This document shows positions 34,175-42,008 of a stretch of DNA of 64,000 nt, piece after piece. Below the pieces are notes generated by a model, which saw nothing but the letters and a program-made list of their open reading frames with translations, had not been told where the DNA came from and did no database searches. The stretch lies in NCBI RefSeq assembly GCF_050490315.1, contig NZ_JBNPEO010000010.1, positions 31,296 through 95,295 of the forward strand, in the 5' to 3' direction. The translations under genes and the position numbers were made by a program. This stretch comes from JBNPEO01 sp050490315 (GTDB lineage: Bacteria; Actinomycetota; Actinomycetes; Actinomycetales; Micrococcaceae). Within the stretch, counting starts at the first letter, position 1; each line of letters opens with the position of its first letter.

Positions 34175-34812
34175 GGTGCATCTGTCCCTGTCCGCTGGGT
34201 TGCGATCAATCGTTCATGGAGCGCTTCAAGGGGAGAGTCGCCTGCCTCGTATGCGGCAATGACCACATCGAGATGAGCGTTACTACCGCTGAGGGACCCC
34301 GCGATGCGCGAAGGTAGCGTGGCCAAGGGGTCAGCTCTCCCCGGCGTGGTGTCGAGATCAAGGTCGAGAATCGGTGCCAGTGTTCTCCGAACTTGAGGTG
34401 TCAATTCAAGCGGATCTGTGACGCGAGTTGGCAGATCGTCTGCTGTAAGCACCAACTTGCGTACGCGTCGCGTGTCGGATCGTATGGAGCTCAACTCGGC
34501 AGCAAGTTCCTCCGGGACACCATCCATGGCAACGAGGATGAGATATCCGTCCCATGACTTCGGGTCGGTCGCAATGACGTTCGCGCCCAGGAAATCGACT
34601 ACGTGATCTTGTGCCGCACCCCATCCGGCGACGAGCTCTTCAACCGACTCAAATGTCCATATGGCAATCACCGAGTACTCGTCTTCAAAAGCCATCGATC
34701 CGACGGGCCAGGATGGGTGGCGTTCGTTGTCCACGCGGATGATCTCAGACTCTGCGAGTAGGCGTGTGATCTCGGTGAGAAGAAGTTCGTTCGTTACAAC
34801 CGCCTTGGTCAT
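34171..34812 (-). CDS. Small middle component of SIR2/ATPase system (LmuC-like)
   Basis: A 213-residue soluble protein. The N-terminal part has a helix, then beta strands (YSVIAIWTFESVEELVAGWG, HVVDFLGANVIATDPKSWDG, YLILVAMDGVPEEL). The C-terminal half is helical. It is coupled by four-base overlaps to the SIR2 gene before it and the ATPase after it. The order effector - small protein - SMC-like ATPase, and its size, match the middle component of ABC-three-component systems and LmuC of Lamassu. The sequence itself gave no independent family hit by eye. Confidence 0.65.
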   Translation of the reverse strand: MTKAVVTNELLLTEITRLLAESEIIRVDNERHPSWPVGSMAFEDEYSVIAIWTFESVEELVAGWGAAQDHVVDFLGANVIATDPKSWDGYLILVAMDGVPEELAAELSSIRSDTRRVRKLVLTADDLPTRVTDPLELTPQVRRTLAPILDLDLDTTPGRADPLATLPSRIAGSLSGSNAHLDVVIAAYEAGDSPLEALHERLIATQRTGTDAP

Positions 34813-36260
34813 CGTCGTAGCTCCTCAACCGCTGACCGCAGATGTGCCGCGGGCCGTCCTAGGTAATCGTCTGCGAAGATCGGGTAGATGCTGTCGGCAC
34901 CTCTGATGAGATCACCTGTCGTGTTCTCTCGAACCAGGTCATCAACAGTTGGCGTGTGCGTGGTTCTCGCACCAGCGACCACGACCAGATTCGTTCGTAG
35001 CTGAGGGGCCAGACTGTTGTTACGCTCACGGATCTTGGCGCTGATAGCGCTCCAAGCGATGGTGCCTCCACCATGCGCAAGCCCAAAGACGAGCGTTGAG
35101 CCCGCATCGGTCCTGATTGTGAGCCTGCCGTGATCGTCCAGCTCAGGAGGACTTGCTGCGAGCGCTGCCGTCATGTGATCTGTTGCCACCAGGAGGTGTG
35201 CGATCTGCCGTTGGTTCGCGGTATCTCCCTCCCCGGCGTAGGGGTACGGGCCAAGGAGCCAGGTAGCTCTCGCGCGACCGAGGTCCAGAAGCTCGATCTT
35301 TTCGATAGGGGTTACGATGTCTTCCGACTGGCGCAATGCCATGTCGGGGTCATCGCCAACCATCTGATTATGCGTGTCACGGATCCGTTGCAGTTGTTCG
35401 AGCGCTACTCTCTGAGCGAGTCTCGACATGAAGTCACCCCAGTAGAGGTTGACCATACCTGTGAGGTTCGCGCTCAAAGCCTCGTGGAACTTCGAGTCTT
35501 GATTGCGATCGACCAGGTAGTAGGAAGATTGTGCTTTGGCGGCTAGGTTGCTGACGCTCTCGGTGAGAACATTGGCGGGGCTGCCCAAGCCGACGAATAT
35601 GACGACTGGGGCGGAGAGATTTGCTGCGGCGATTACGCTCTCCCACTCTGCAGCCCAGTCTGTATCGAGCGCTCTCTTTCTGAGTACCCAAGTTTCTTCG
35701 GGTTGATTGACGCTTCGGTGAAGATGCACCACGGAGTGCGAGGCAAGGCTTGCATGCTCGTCGGGACCTTCTACGAACGTAATGTTCGTGCTGTTACCCA
35801 GCTCGGTCACGGCGTGTTGGAAAGCCAGGTCGTAGTTCAGGGTGATCACATGCCGAAGCGCACCTTCGATGAGCAAGGCGGCCGCGATGAGATGCCCAGA
35901 GTTAGGGGCTGCCGTCCGCCAGGCCTCTTTCGGCAAACGACTCGTGAGTGCAGTCTGTGATCCGAACTTGTCGTAGAGAAGGTCGGCAAGAACCGAGAGA
36001 TCGTCGGGATCTGTGCACTCTCCCTCGTTCAGAACTCCATCGTTAACAAGTCGTCGATGGGCTTCGCGGGAGTAGTATGCACCGCTCGCTAAACCGGTCG
36101 GCTTCTCCATCGAGACACCAGCACCGACAACGAGTACCACACGGCTGCCTGCTGCGTCTGAGATGCGTTGAAGGATCTCCGGCGGAAAGGCGGTCGAGTC
36201 CGCCGCCTCGCTCTGGTCGGCTTCTGGCAACACGTCCTCCTCATCGATGAGAGCTTTCAC
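34809..36260 (-). CDS. SIR2-like NADase effector with C-terminal sensor-type domain
   Basis: A 483-residue protein. The SIR2-like domain (about 38-290) has the NAD-binding loop VVLVVGAGVS (41-50), the ITLNYD motif with catalytic Asn (139-144), VVHLHR with the catalytic His (177-182), and FVGLGS (222-227). These are the residues used for NAD hydrolysis in defence SIR2 proteins. The C-terminal part (about 325-483) is a different domain, probably the conserved LmuA/ABC-3C C-terminal region that contacts the partners. It is first in a four-gene operon. An NAD-depleting abortive-infection role is inferred from the family. Confidence 0.82.
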   Translation of the reverse strand: MKALIDEEDVLPEADQSEAADSTAFPPEILQRISDAAGSRVVLVVGAGVSMEKPTGLASGAYYSREAHRRLVNDGVLNEGECTDPDDLSVLADLLYDKFGSQTALTSRLPKEAWRTAAPNSGHLIAAALLIEGALRHVITLNYDLAFQHAVTELGNSTNITFVEGPDEHASLASHSVVHLHRSVNQPEETWVLRKRALDTDWAAEWESVIAAANLSAPVVIFVGLGSPANVLTESVSNLAAKAQSSYYLVDRNQDSKFHEALSANLTGMVNLYWGDFMSRLAQRVALEQLQRIRDTHNQMVGDDPDMALRQSEDIVTPIEKIELLDLGRARATWLLGPYPYAGEGDTANQRQIAHLLVATDHMTAALAASPPELDDHGRLTIRTDAGSTLVFGLAHGGGTIAWSAISAKIRERNNSLAPQLRTNLVVVAGARTTHTPTVDDLVRENTTGDLIRGADSIYPIFADDYLGRPAAHLRSAVEELRR

Positions 36261-36481
36261 GTCTACCGATGAGGTCAGCCGTGGTGATCACATGACACCC
36301 ACTCTACTAACCTCGCTTCCCCAAGCTGAGGAAGTCGGGCTCTTCCGCAACGTCCGGGCTCCGGCGTAGACTCGAACACGAGGCAGATTCCCTCGCTAAC
36401 GCGCCGCACGCGGCAGGCCCTCGGGTCACTCTTCAACGCACGCCTCGTCTATCAGACCGTGCGATGGAGAGGAACACCACG

Positions 36482-36865
36482 ATGATCCGCCTACTCTGGG
36501 CCGCCAGCGTCCAAGTCCGCTACTTCCTGCGACGCTACATGCCGTCCAACATCCTTCTCGACGCGATCCGCACCCGGCGGGGGTTGAAGTGGGGCATGCC
36601 AGCGATGCTGCTCGCGATCCCGTACCTCGGTGTCGCCTACCTGCTGAGCACCGCCGCCCAGAACGACGGTCCCGGTTGGCTCAACCTCTTCGTGTTCGTC
36701 GCGATCTGGTCAGCGTTGAAGATGCTCTGGATCGGCCCCATCAGCCTCGTCCTGCTCGCACGAGCCCGCGCCCACGAATACGCCCAACATCGCGCCATCC
36801 GCAAAGCGGAGAAGACGGAGCAAGACGCACAGGAGACCGACCTTATTTTGGCGGGAGGGCGTTGA
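36482..36865 (+). CDS. Small membrane protein of ICE right module
   Basis: A 127-residue protein with a basic amphipathic N-terminus (ASVQVRYFLRRYMPSNILLD). Two membrane spans follow (MLLAIPYLGVAYLLSTAAQN; LFVFVAIWSALKMLWIGPIS), then a charged cytosolic tail. ATG 36482 is preferred over 36464 because GGAGAGG then lies 9 bases upstream. It overlaps the next gene by one base (TGATG). No family is recognised; small membrane proteins of this build recur in actinobacterial ICEs next to recombinases. Confidence 0.6.
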   Translation: MIRLLWAASVQVRYFLRRYMPSNILLDAIRTRRGLKWGMPAMLLAIPYLGVAYLLSTAAQNDGPGWLNLFVFVAIWSALKMLWIGPISLVLLARARAHEYAQHRAIRKAEKTEQDAQETDLILAGGR

Positions 36866-37266
36866 TGAGCAACGCGATCATTTACGCGCGCTCCGCAGGC
36901 AGCTCGGCGCAGCAGGTACAACAGCAACGCAAGCTCTGCCGTTCCTACCTGCGCGAAGTCGGCCTCACCGAGGTCGGCTTCGTCTCCGAGTACGGACACC
37001 CCGGTCCAGGCCTGTCGGACGTGCTCAGCACGGCAGCCAGCAACGGTGCCACCGAGGTCGTCGTATGCGACCTCTCCCGCCTGGGCCGCACGCCACTGGC
37101 GAACTTGAAGAACTCCAACCTCCTCGAAGAAGCCGGACTCACCATCCACGTCGCCGCCGGTATCGTCAGCGGCCCCGTCACCGACGACGACATCCGCGAC
37201 AAGATGCTCCTCTTTGCCGAGACAGACCTCAACACGCTCTACGGCGACGACCTCACGGAACGATAA
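36865..37266 (+). CDS. Orphan serine-recombinase catalytic domain
   Basis: A 133-residue protein that is essentially only the N-terminal domain of a resolvase/invertase. It has IIYARSAGSSAQQVQQQRKL with the catalytic serine, EVVVCDLSRLGRTPLANLKN with the conserved Arg pair region, and a C-terminal helix. The DNA-binding HTH of ordinary resolvases (about 180-200 residues) is missing. An HTH-only protein is encoded 2.5 kb further on the other strand (39778-40113), so the two may form a split recombinase. It is coupled to the small membrane protein before it. Confidence 0.75.
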   Translation: MSNAIIYARSAGSSAQQVQQQRKLCRSYLREVGLTEVGFVSEYGHPGPGLSDVLSTAASNGATEVVVCDLSRLGRTPLANLKNSNLLEEAGLTIHVAAGIVSGPVTDDDIRDKMLLFAETDLNTLYGDDLTER

Positions 37267-37293
37267 GCGTCACCGCAGGACGCTCAAGGCGAG

Positions 37294-38301
37294 CTACAGG
37301 CCCAATCCGCGCGCGGGCGGCAGTGCGGACTGCCCACGTTGAACCCCAGGATGTTGAGCATCGAGACCCTGACCGCCAACAGAGTGAGAACGGTTGGTGA
37401 GCGCGAGTACGTCTTCGCCGCCGGTGATGACCGTGGCACCGTGGTCTCGGATCAGGCGCAACGGTCCCGCGCTGGTGACGCTGGTGATCGGTCCGGGAAC
37501 CGCACCCACGGGACGCTGAAGATTCCTGGCCTGCTCGGCGACGCCCAGCGACCCCGAACGCACCCCAGCCTCCACAATGACCGTCGCGGACGACATCGCC
37601 GCCAGCAACCGGGATCGTTGGACGAACCGCCACCTTGTTGGCGAGCCGCCCGGCGGTATCTCGCTGACCACGGCACCGCGCTGAGCGATCCGTTCGATGA
37701 GGTCGCGATGCCCAGACGGGTACGGGCGATCCACGCCGCTGGCAAGCACCGCCACAGTCGCGCCGTCGCTGGCGAGTGCTGCCCGGTGTACGGCACCATC
37801 GATCCCGTACGCGGCACCGGCAACGACCACGCGGCTGTGCGCGGCAAGGTCAGAAGCCAGCATCGAGGCGACATGCTCTCCGTAGCTGGTCGCGGCGCGA
37901 GCACCGCTGATCGTGACGAAATCATCCGTCGGACGAGACATGATGCTCGATTCGCCATCGACCCACAGCGCATACGGTGCCTGATCCGCCAACTCAGCAA
38001 ACCCCGCCGGCCAATCATCATCACCGGGAACGAGCACAGTGATACGACCGGCATCCAAGCTATCCAACGAGTTCCGCGCCGCAGGCAGGTCGGCACGGGC
38101 GTTGAGTTGAGAGCGCCACACTTCGGTGGTCGCTTCATCCAGGCCGGGCGCAATGGTCTCCGTGTCGAGGAGCCGGAGAGTTTCGACTCCGCCGAGGCGA
38201 CGCAGCAATGTGCCTGTTCTCGCATCGCCTGGCTCAGAGATCGTCGTGAGGAGGATGCGCGCCGAGCGTTCGTCTGTTGCTAAGCCTGTGATCGTGTCCA
38301 C
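37294..38301 (-). CDS. dprA: DNA-processing protein DprA/Smf-like
   Basis: A 335-residue Rossmann-fold protein that loads RecA on single-stranded DNA in transformation. Seen are a SAM-like helical N-terminus, VLVPGDDDWPAGFAELADQA, the DprA core VTISGARAATSYGEHVASML, VVAGAAYGIDGAVHRAALAS, VAVLASGVDRPYPSGHRDLI and AMSSATVIVEAGVRSGSLG. The GTG at 38301 follows GAAGGGAG and is preferred to GTG 38400. An ICE copy may help process incoming single-stranded DNA or modulate recombination; its presence on a mobile element is notable but not unique. Confidence 0.85.
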   Translation of the reverse strand: MDTITGLATDERSARILLTTISEPGDARTGTLLRRLGGVETLRLLDTETIAPGLDEATTEVWRSQLNARADLPAARNSLDSLDAGRITVLVPGDDDWPAGFAELADQAPYALWVDGESSIMSRPTDDFVTISGARAATSYGEHVASMLASDLAAHSRVVVAGAAYGIDGAVHRAALASDGATVAVLASGVDRPYPSGHRDLIERIAQRGAVVSEIPPGGSPTRWRFVQRSRLLAAMSSATVIVEAGVRSGSLGVAEQARNLQRPVGAVPGPITSVTSAGPLRLIRDHGATVITGGEDVLALTNRSHSVGGQGLDAQHPGVQRGQSALPPARGLGL

Positions 38302-38510
38302 GTGCTCTGCTCCCTTCGTTGGGAACAAGGTGTGCTTGGCACCCAGCAACGAGCGCCCAGCCAGCACGCGGTCCAGCGCTTTGAGCACAAGTGTGGGCAC
38401 CCGGCCCGGCGGTGCGAGCCGTCGATGTCGGACGAAGACGAGATGATGGGACTGACCAAGGATTCCGCAGATAGGTCGTCTCGGAGGCGAGCATTTAGAA
38501 GGAGCTAGAT

Positions 38511-39695
38511 ATGGCCACAGCGAGTGAGCGTTATCGTAAGCACGCAGTTTGGGAGACGTTGACGCTCAAACGTGAAGCGCTTGCTGCGGCACGGTTTGGC
38601 GACAAGCGAATCGAGCAGCTTCGTCTCGACGTGGCCGAGTGGCTGTCTGAGGCTGAGAAGACCAAGGCCACGCGCCAACCCTCGCTATACATTGGCGTCC
38701 TGGATGAACTTAGTAACCCTCTCAACGGCCTCCCAACTACAGAGGCTGAGTTCGCTAGATATGTATCTTCTGGCCAGCAGCAGGCGCTTCAGTCTGCGCT
38801 TCGCGCTCTGCCGCTCCCGCCACCAAAGGATCTCAAAGAGGCGTATGTCGTGCTCCTGGACAAGGAGATCGCGGCCCGCACCGAACGTCTGAATGAGCTA
38901 GAGGGCCGTGTTGCCGAGACAGAGAAGTCATTAGCAGCTCGTCAAACAACTCTTGACGGGTTGGAGAAGAAGGCCGAAAGCGTTGCCGCCGCAGTCGAGG
39001 CTGAACGGACAGCGATCAAAGAAGTGAGCGCAACCGCGAGAGCCGAGATCGACCGTGATTGGGGTGAAAAGCTCCACGACTGGTGGGAAGAGCGCACCCG
39101 ATTCGACGAGGAGCAGAACGCGAACATTCTCTCGCACGCTGCTTCTTTGGCAGCCACCGCGCGCGCAGGCGAGGCACTCGCAGAGCACGCCGCAGGCAGC
39201 TTGAGTGCAACAGACTGGAACGGACGATCCAAACGTGAGCGCCGAGCTGCCCAATGGATGCGGTTCGGCGCGGCCGCCGCTTTCGTCTTCGCTGGTGCTG
39301 TCGGCTGGTTCATCGTCAGCGAAGCCATCAACAACAACTTCGACCTCACCGTCGGTGACGGTATCTTGCGCGCCAGTGTCGCAGCGGTGATTGGTGCCTT
39401 CGGTGGACTCTTGCTACGCGAGTCAGGCCGTCATTTCAGGGAGGCCGACACAGCCGAGGACGTTGCGCTCTCGCTGAAAGCGCTGGCACCCTTCTACGCG
39501 AGTTCAGGAGACGACGTGCGTCTGGCCGCACGAGTGCAAGTGGGCGATGCGGTACTCGTGAAGAATGTTCTGTCTCGCTTCGCGCACCGTGACGCGGCCA
39601 AGCACGCTGGTGAAATCAATACCGCAGATCTTCCCAAGCTCGTAGACGATGCGACGAAGGCACTCGGCAAAGCCGGGCAAGCGGACAAGGCCTGA
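38511..39695 (+). CDS. Coiled-coil membrane protein of unknown function
   Basis: A 394-residue protein. A globular helical N-terminus (1 to about 115) is followed by a long coiled coil (about 120-190: KEIAARTERLNELEGRVAET, SLAARQTTLDGLEKKAES). Two membrane spans come next (AAAAFVFAGAVGWFIVSEAI; ILRASVAAVIGAFGGLLLRE) and then a cytosolic C-terminal domain of about 85 residues. AAGGAG precedes the ATG. It stands alone on the plus strand in the ICE right module. The layout recalls membrane effectors of defence systems, but no domain is recognised. Confidence 0.65.
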   Translation: MATASERYRKHAVWETLTLKREALAAARFGDKRIEQLRLDVAEWLSEAEKTKATRQPSLYIGVLDELSNPLNGLPTTEAEFARYVSSGQQQALQSALRALPLPPPKDLKEAYVVLLDKEIAARTERLNELEGRVAETEKSLAARQTTLDGLEKKAESVAAAVEAERTAIKEVSATARAEIDRDWGEKLHDWWEERTRFDEEQNANILSHAASLAATARAGEALAEHAAGSLSATDWNGRSKRERRAAQWMRFGAAAAFVFAGAVGWFIVSEAINNNFDLTVGDGILRASVAAVIGAFGGLLLRESGRHFREADTAEDVALSLKALAPFYASSGDDVRLAARVQVGDAVLVKNVLSRFAHRDAAKHAGEINTADLPKLVDDATKALGKAGQADKA

Positions 39696-39777
39696 CGAGA
39701 GTTCTGGTTCTGGTCGCGTAAAGCTGCCGTCACAGTCGAACGGCGCAGCTAGCGACGATGAAGAGACCCGACTACTC

Positions 39778-40113
39778 CTAACGACGCTGCCTGCCCGCAG
39801 AGCGGATCGTTCCACCGGAGGCGATGACGGCTGACCGCACAACTTCGTTACTGATCCCCAGGTGCTTGGCGACGTGGGCCAGCGACACTCCTTCCGCGTA
39901 GAGACGGCTCGCGTGCTCGCGTACCTCGTCGGAGAGCTCCGCCTTGCCCCTCTCGATACCGGCGGCTGTGGCAGCTTCCCAGATGGTGGCGCGATGGACT
40001 CCGAACCTGCCCGCAAGCTCCCGAACGGGCACCCCAGCGGCGTATCCAGCGAGCAGTTCCGCTCGATTGGAGGCGTTCAAACGGGTTTGAGACTGAACAG
40101 ATTTTTTCCGCAC
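39778..40113 (-). CDS. Orphan helix-turn-helix protein
   Basis: A 111-residue protein with two HTH units: LLAGYAAGVPVRELAGRFGV, RATIWEAATAAGI (about 18-50) and ASRLYAEGVSLAHVAKHLGI, NEVVRSAVIASGG (about 65-103). The first closely resembles the C-terminal HTH of resolvases. The GTG at 40113 is chosen because the protein pattern begins there (KKSVQSQTRLNASNRAEL) and the frame upstream is non-coding in character. It may be the missing DNA-binding half of the catalytic domain at 36865-37266, or a regulator at the element's end. Confidence 0.65.
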   Translation of the reverse strand: MRKKSVQSQTRLNASNRAELLAGYAAGVPVRELAGRFGVHRATIWEAATAAGIERGKAELSDEVREHASRLYAEGVSLAHVAKHLGISNEVVRSAVIASGGTIRSAGRQRR

Positions 40114-40246
40114 CGGGCCACGCTCATCCGGCCTGGTGGAGGAGGTGGGGCGACCCGAAGGGCGGCGATTTCCCTTGAGAACACGGCAAATCAGCGATTT
40201 GAGAGGTCGCCGGGGGTTTGAGAAGCACGTCCTGAGGTCCACCCTC

Positions 40247-40272
40247 AAAACCCCCGGGAAACCGGGGGTTTT
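40247..40272. terminator. Bidirectional intrinsic terminator near ICE right end
   Basis: AAAACCCCCGG-GAAA-CCGGGGGTTTT is a perfect 11-bp stem with a GNRA-type loop and A/T tracts on both sides, as in a classical bidirectional terminator. It lies between the HTH gene and the inferred element boundary. It would insulate element and chromosome transcription. Confidence 0.75.
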
Positions 40273-40306
40273 GCCAGTTAACGCGGCAGTCAGGTCCCGT
40301 TTTGGT

Positions 40307-40330
40307 GGGATATTCGCTGGGATATTCGCT
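40307..40330. repeat. 12-bp tandem repeat (two copies)
   Basis: GGGATATTCGCT occurs twice head to tail (40307-40318, 40319-40330), followed by GG. It is AT-rich relative to its surroundings and sits where ICE-type sequence gives way to chromosome. It may be part of the attachment site or a recombination directionality element. The matching copy would be left of the window. Confidence 0.5.
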
Positions 40331-40364
40331 GGAAGACGAAAACTCACGCAGCCCTGTTCCCCGT

Positions 40365-40477
40365 CCTTCCAGCCCAGTTGCCCGCCTTCCCGCCCACCGT
40401 GGCCGGAGGAAACCCCTACATTCCGGGGATCTTCAGCGGCGGGCTTGGTGGAATCTTGGAGCAACTGGGCTGGAAGG
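40365..40477. repeat. 17-bp perfect inverted repeat in gene-less ICE/chromosome junction
   Basis: CCTTCCAGCCCAGTTGC at 40365-40381 is matched by its exact complement at 40461-40477, 79 bases apart. The sequence between and around it has one open plus-strand frame ending at 40488. That frame reads PTVAGGNPYIPGIFSGGLGG, then EQLGWKARA and stop, which could be the tail of a chromosomal gene cut by the insertion. I could not identify it. Otherwise 40114-40501 contains only the terminator and tandem repeat listed separately. Confidence 0.5.
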
Positions 40478-40501
40478 CCAGAGCTTGATGTTCCGTGAGC
40501 C

Positions 40502-41296
40502 CTAAAACGTGTGGGCGTTGGTCAAAACCGGCAGCTTTTCGCGGACCGCGCTGACTTCGCTCGGATCAATGTCCACCACTGTCAGCTCAGGCTTGCCACC
40601 CAAAGCGGCAAGAGTAACGCCCAGTGGGGACACCACCGCGCTGTGCCCAATGCCGGTGGGCGCGCTACCCCGGGATTCCACACCCACACTCGCCGGATCG
40701 CCTTGCCCGCATGCGACCACAAAGGATGTGCTGTCTAGAGCCCGGGCCCGCACCAGTAGGTCCCATTGTTCGGCTTTGCCCTCGCCAGCTCCCCATGACG
40801 CGCACACAATGTTCACCTGGGCACCGAGTTGGGCGTTGGTGGTAAACAGTGCCGGGAAACGAACGTCATAGCAGGTCGCAAGACCAAATACGGTGCCGTT
40901 GAGTTCAAAGGTCACCGGTGATGTTCCGGGTTCCACGGTGTCCGATTCGGCAAAACCGAACGCGTCGAAGAGGTGGATCTTGTTGTAGGACGCTTCAACA
41001 CCGGGCCCAGTTGCTAGGAGTGTGTTGGTTACCCGGCCGTTGGTACCGGGCGTGAACATCCCCACCACAATCACAATCCCCAGCTCCTGCCCCATGCTGC
41101 GCACGGCGCTTGCCCATGCCCCATCTAGCGGCTCTGCGATGTCGGTGAGAGAATTTCCGAAGGCCCGCATGGAAGCTTCGGGGAATACCACCAGCTCCGC
41201 GCCGGCACTCTTGGCTTGGCCAGCGTAATCCCGGATGATGTCTAAGTTGGCACTCAGATCAGCACCGGTGATGATTTGGGCAATTGCTAAACGCAT
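40502..41296 (-). CDS. Carbon-nitrogen hydrolase (nitrilase superfamily)
   Basis: A 264-residue amidase/nitrilase-fold enzyme hydrolysing a C-N bond. The catalytic triad is visible: Glu40 (ELVVFPEAS), Lys106 (YNKIHLFDAFGF) and Cys142 (LATCYDVRFPAL). Length and GxGxxS features match branch 10-type omega-amidase-like members. The ATG at 41296 follows GGAG. It is divergent from a GntR regulator, with an operator overlapping that regulator's start, and groups with a transporter and a DUF2848 hydrolase as a small catabolic cluster. Confidence 0.9.
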   Translation of the reverse strand: MRLAIAQIITGADLSANLDIIRDYAGQAKSAGAELVVFPEASMRAFGNSLTDIAEPLDGAWASAVRSMGQELGIVIVVGMFTPGTNGRVTNTLLATGPGVEASYNKIHLFDAFGFAESDTVEPGTSPVTFELNGTVFGLATCYDVRFPALFTTNAQLGAQVNIVCASWGAGEGKAEQWDLLVRARALDSTSFVVACGQGDPASVGVESRGSAPTGIGHSAVVSPLGVTLAALGGKPELTVVDIDPSEVSAVREKLPVLTNAHTF

Positions 41297-41314
41297 CGGG
41301 TCACTCCAGATTGT

Positions 41315-41332
41315 TGTATACATAATGTATGC
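41315..41332. promoter_or_regulatory. GntR operator 1
   Basis: TGTATACATAATGTATGC is a near-perfect inverted repeat (arms GTATACAT and ATGTATGC). It overlaps the ATG of the GntR gene and lies 19 bases before the nitrilase start. An almost identical site stands at 43433-43450, before the MHS transporter and DUF2848 genes. Both probably bind the GntR protein encoded between them. Confidence 0.7.
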
Positions 41333-41985
41333 GAAAAACTTCGGCCCTTGCCGTGTCCGGCAGGGATAAGGCCTACGCCTACTTGCGCGAAAGTGTACTC
41401 GTCGATCCACAAATGCAGGGCAAGTTCCTCAACGAACAGGAACTCGCAGCCCAGATTGGCGTTTCGCGAACTCCCGTCCGGGAAGCACTACTGCTGCTTG
41501 TTTCAGACGGGCTGGTGGAACTCATTCCTCAACGCGGGGCCTATGTTCCGCTGGTAACCGGTAGAGAAATATCTGAGCTGATGGAACTGCGTGGTGTGCT
41601 TGAAAGCCATGCTGCTCGCCTAGTTATTGAAGCGGGCCAAACCCCGGCCCAGGAAATGCAGGCCACCCTTGAGCAACAAGCTGGCTTGTCCCAGCAAGCG
41701 GATGCTGAAGCCGCCCATGAGTTCATCCGATTAGACACGCTCTTTCACCAACAGCTTATTGACGCTGCTGGAAATGAACTGATCTCCCGCACGTACGGCA
41801 AGCTGCACGTGCGGCAGATGTTGGTGGGTGTGGCCGCGTTGTTCCGCACTGGTGGCCGGCGGCAGCAGGTCTGCGCTGAACATCAGCACATTGTTGATGC
41901 TTTGAAATCCGGCGATGTGCAGCAGGCCCAAGCGGCCATCGATCAGCATCTCGTGGCCACCCGGGACCTCCTGCTGCACACCTAA
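41329..41985 (+). CDS. GntR-family (FCD-type) regulator
   Basis: A 218-residue repressor. The winged HTH at about 10-75 includes FLNEQELAAQIGVSRTPVRE and LVELIPQRGAYVPL. The FCD ligand domain at about 80-210 has ELRGVLESHAARLVIEAG, DTLFHQQLIDAAGN and EHQHIVDALKSGDVQQAQAA with the metal-binding His/Asp pattern. No Shine-Dalgarno is seen before the ATG, which lies inside the operator, so the message may be leaderless and autorepressed. Confidence 0.9.
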   Translation: MRKTSALAVSGRDKAYAYLRESVLVDPQMQGKFLNEQELAAQIGVSRTPVREALLLLVSDGLVELIPQRGAYVPLVTGREISELMELRGVLESHAARLVIEAGQTPAQEMQATLEQQAGLSQQADAEAAHEFIRLDTLFHQQLIDAAGNELISRTYGKLHVRQMLVGVAALFRTGGRRQQVCAEHQHIVDALKSGDVQQAQAAIDQHLVATRDLLLHT

Positions 41986-42008
41986 ACCGGCTTCGAACAA
42001 CATGGCGC

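Larger units (their letters stand above)
1..40340. mobile_element. Integrative conjugative element (left end outside window)
   Basis: The interval holds the modules of a T4SS-type actinobacterial ICE: a large serine recombinase at the left edge, a minus-strand transfer operon with VirB4-, VirB6-, VirD4- and VirB1-like proteins, a TrwC/TraA relaxase, cargo, and DNA-handling genes (SSB, ParB-like, primase, DprA). The right boundary is inferred. Coding density, gene type and base composition change near 40.3-40.5 kb, after a terminator and a 12-bp tandem repeat. The left end and its attachment site are not in the window, so a direct repeat cannot be checked. The relaxase lies 10 kb from the transfer operon, with cargo between them. 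Confidence 0.8.

Noticed and set aside
40114..40464. N-terminal extension of the HTH protein at 39778-40113
   Set aside because: The open frame continues upstream through the terminator and tandem repeat, and the translation has no protein-like pattern.
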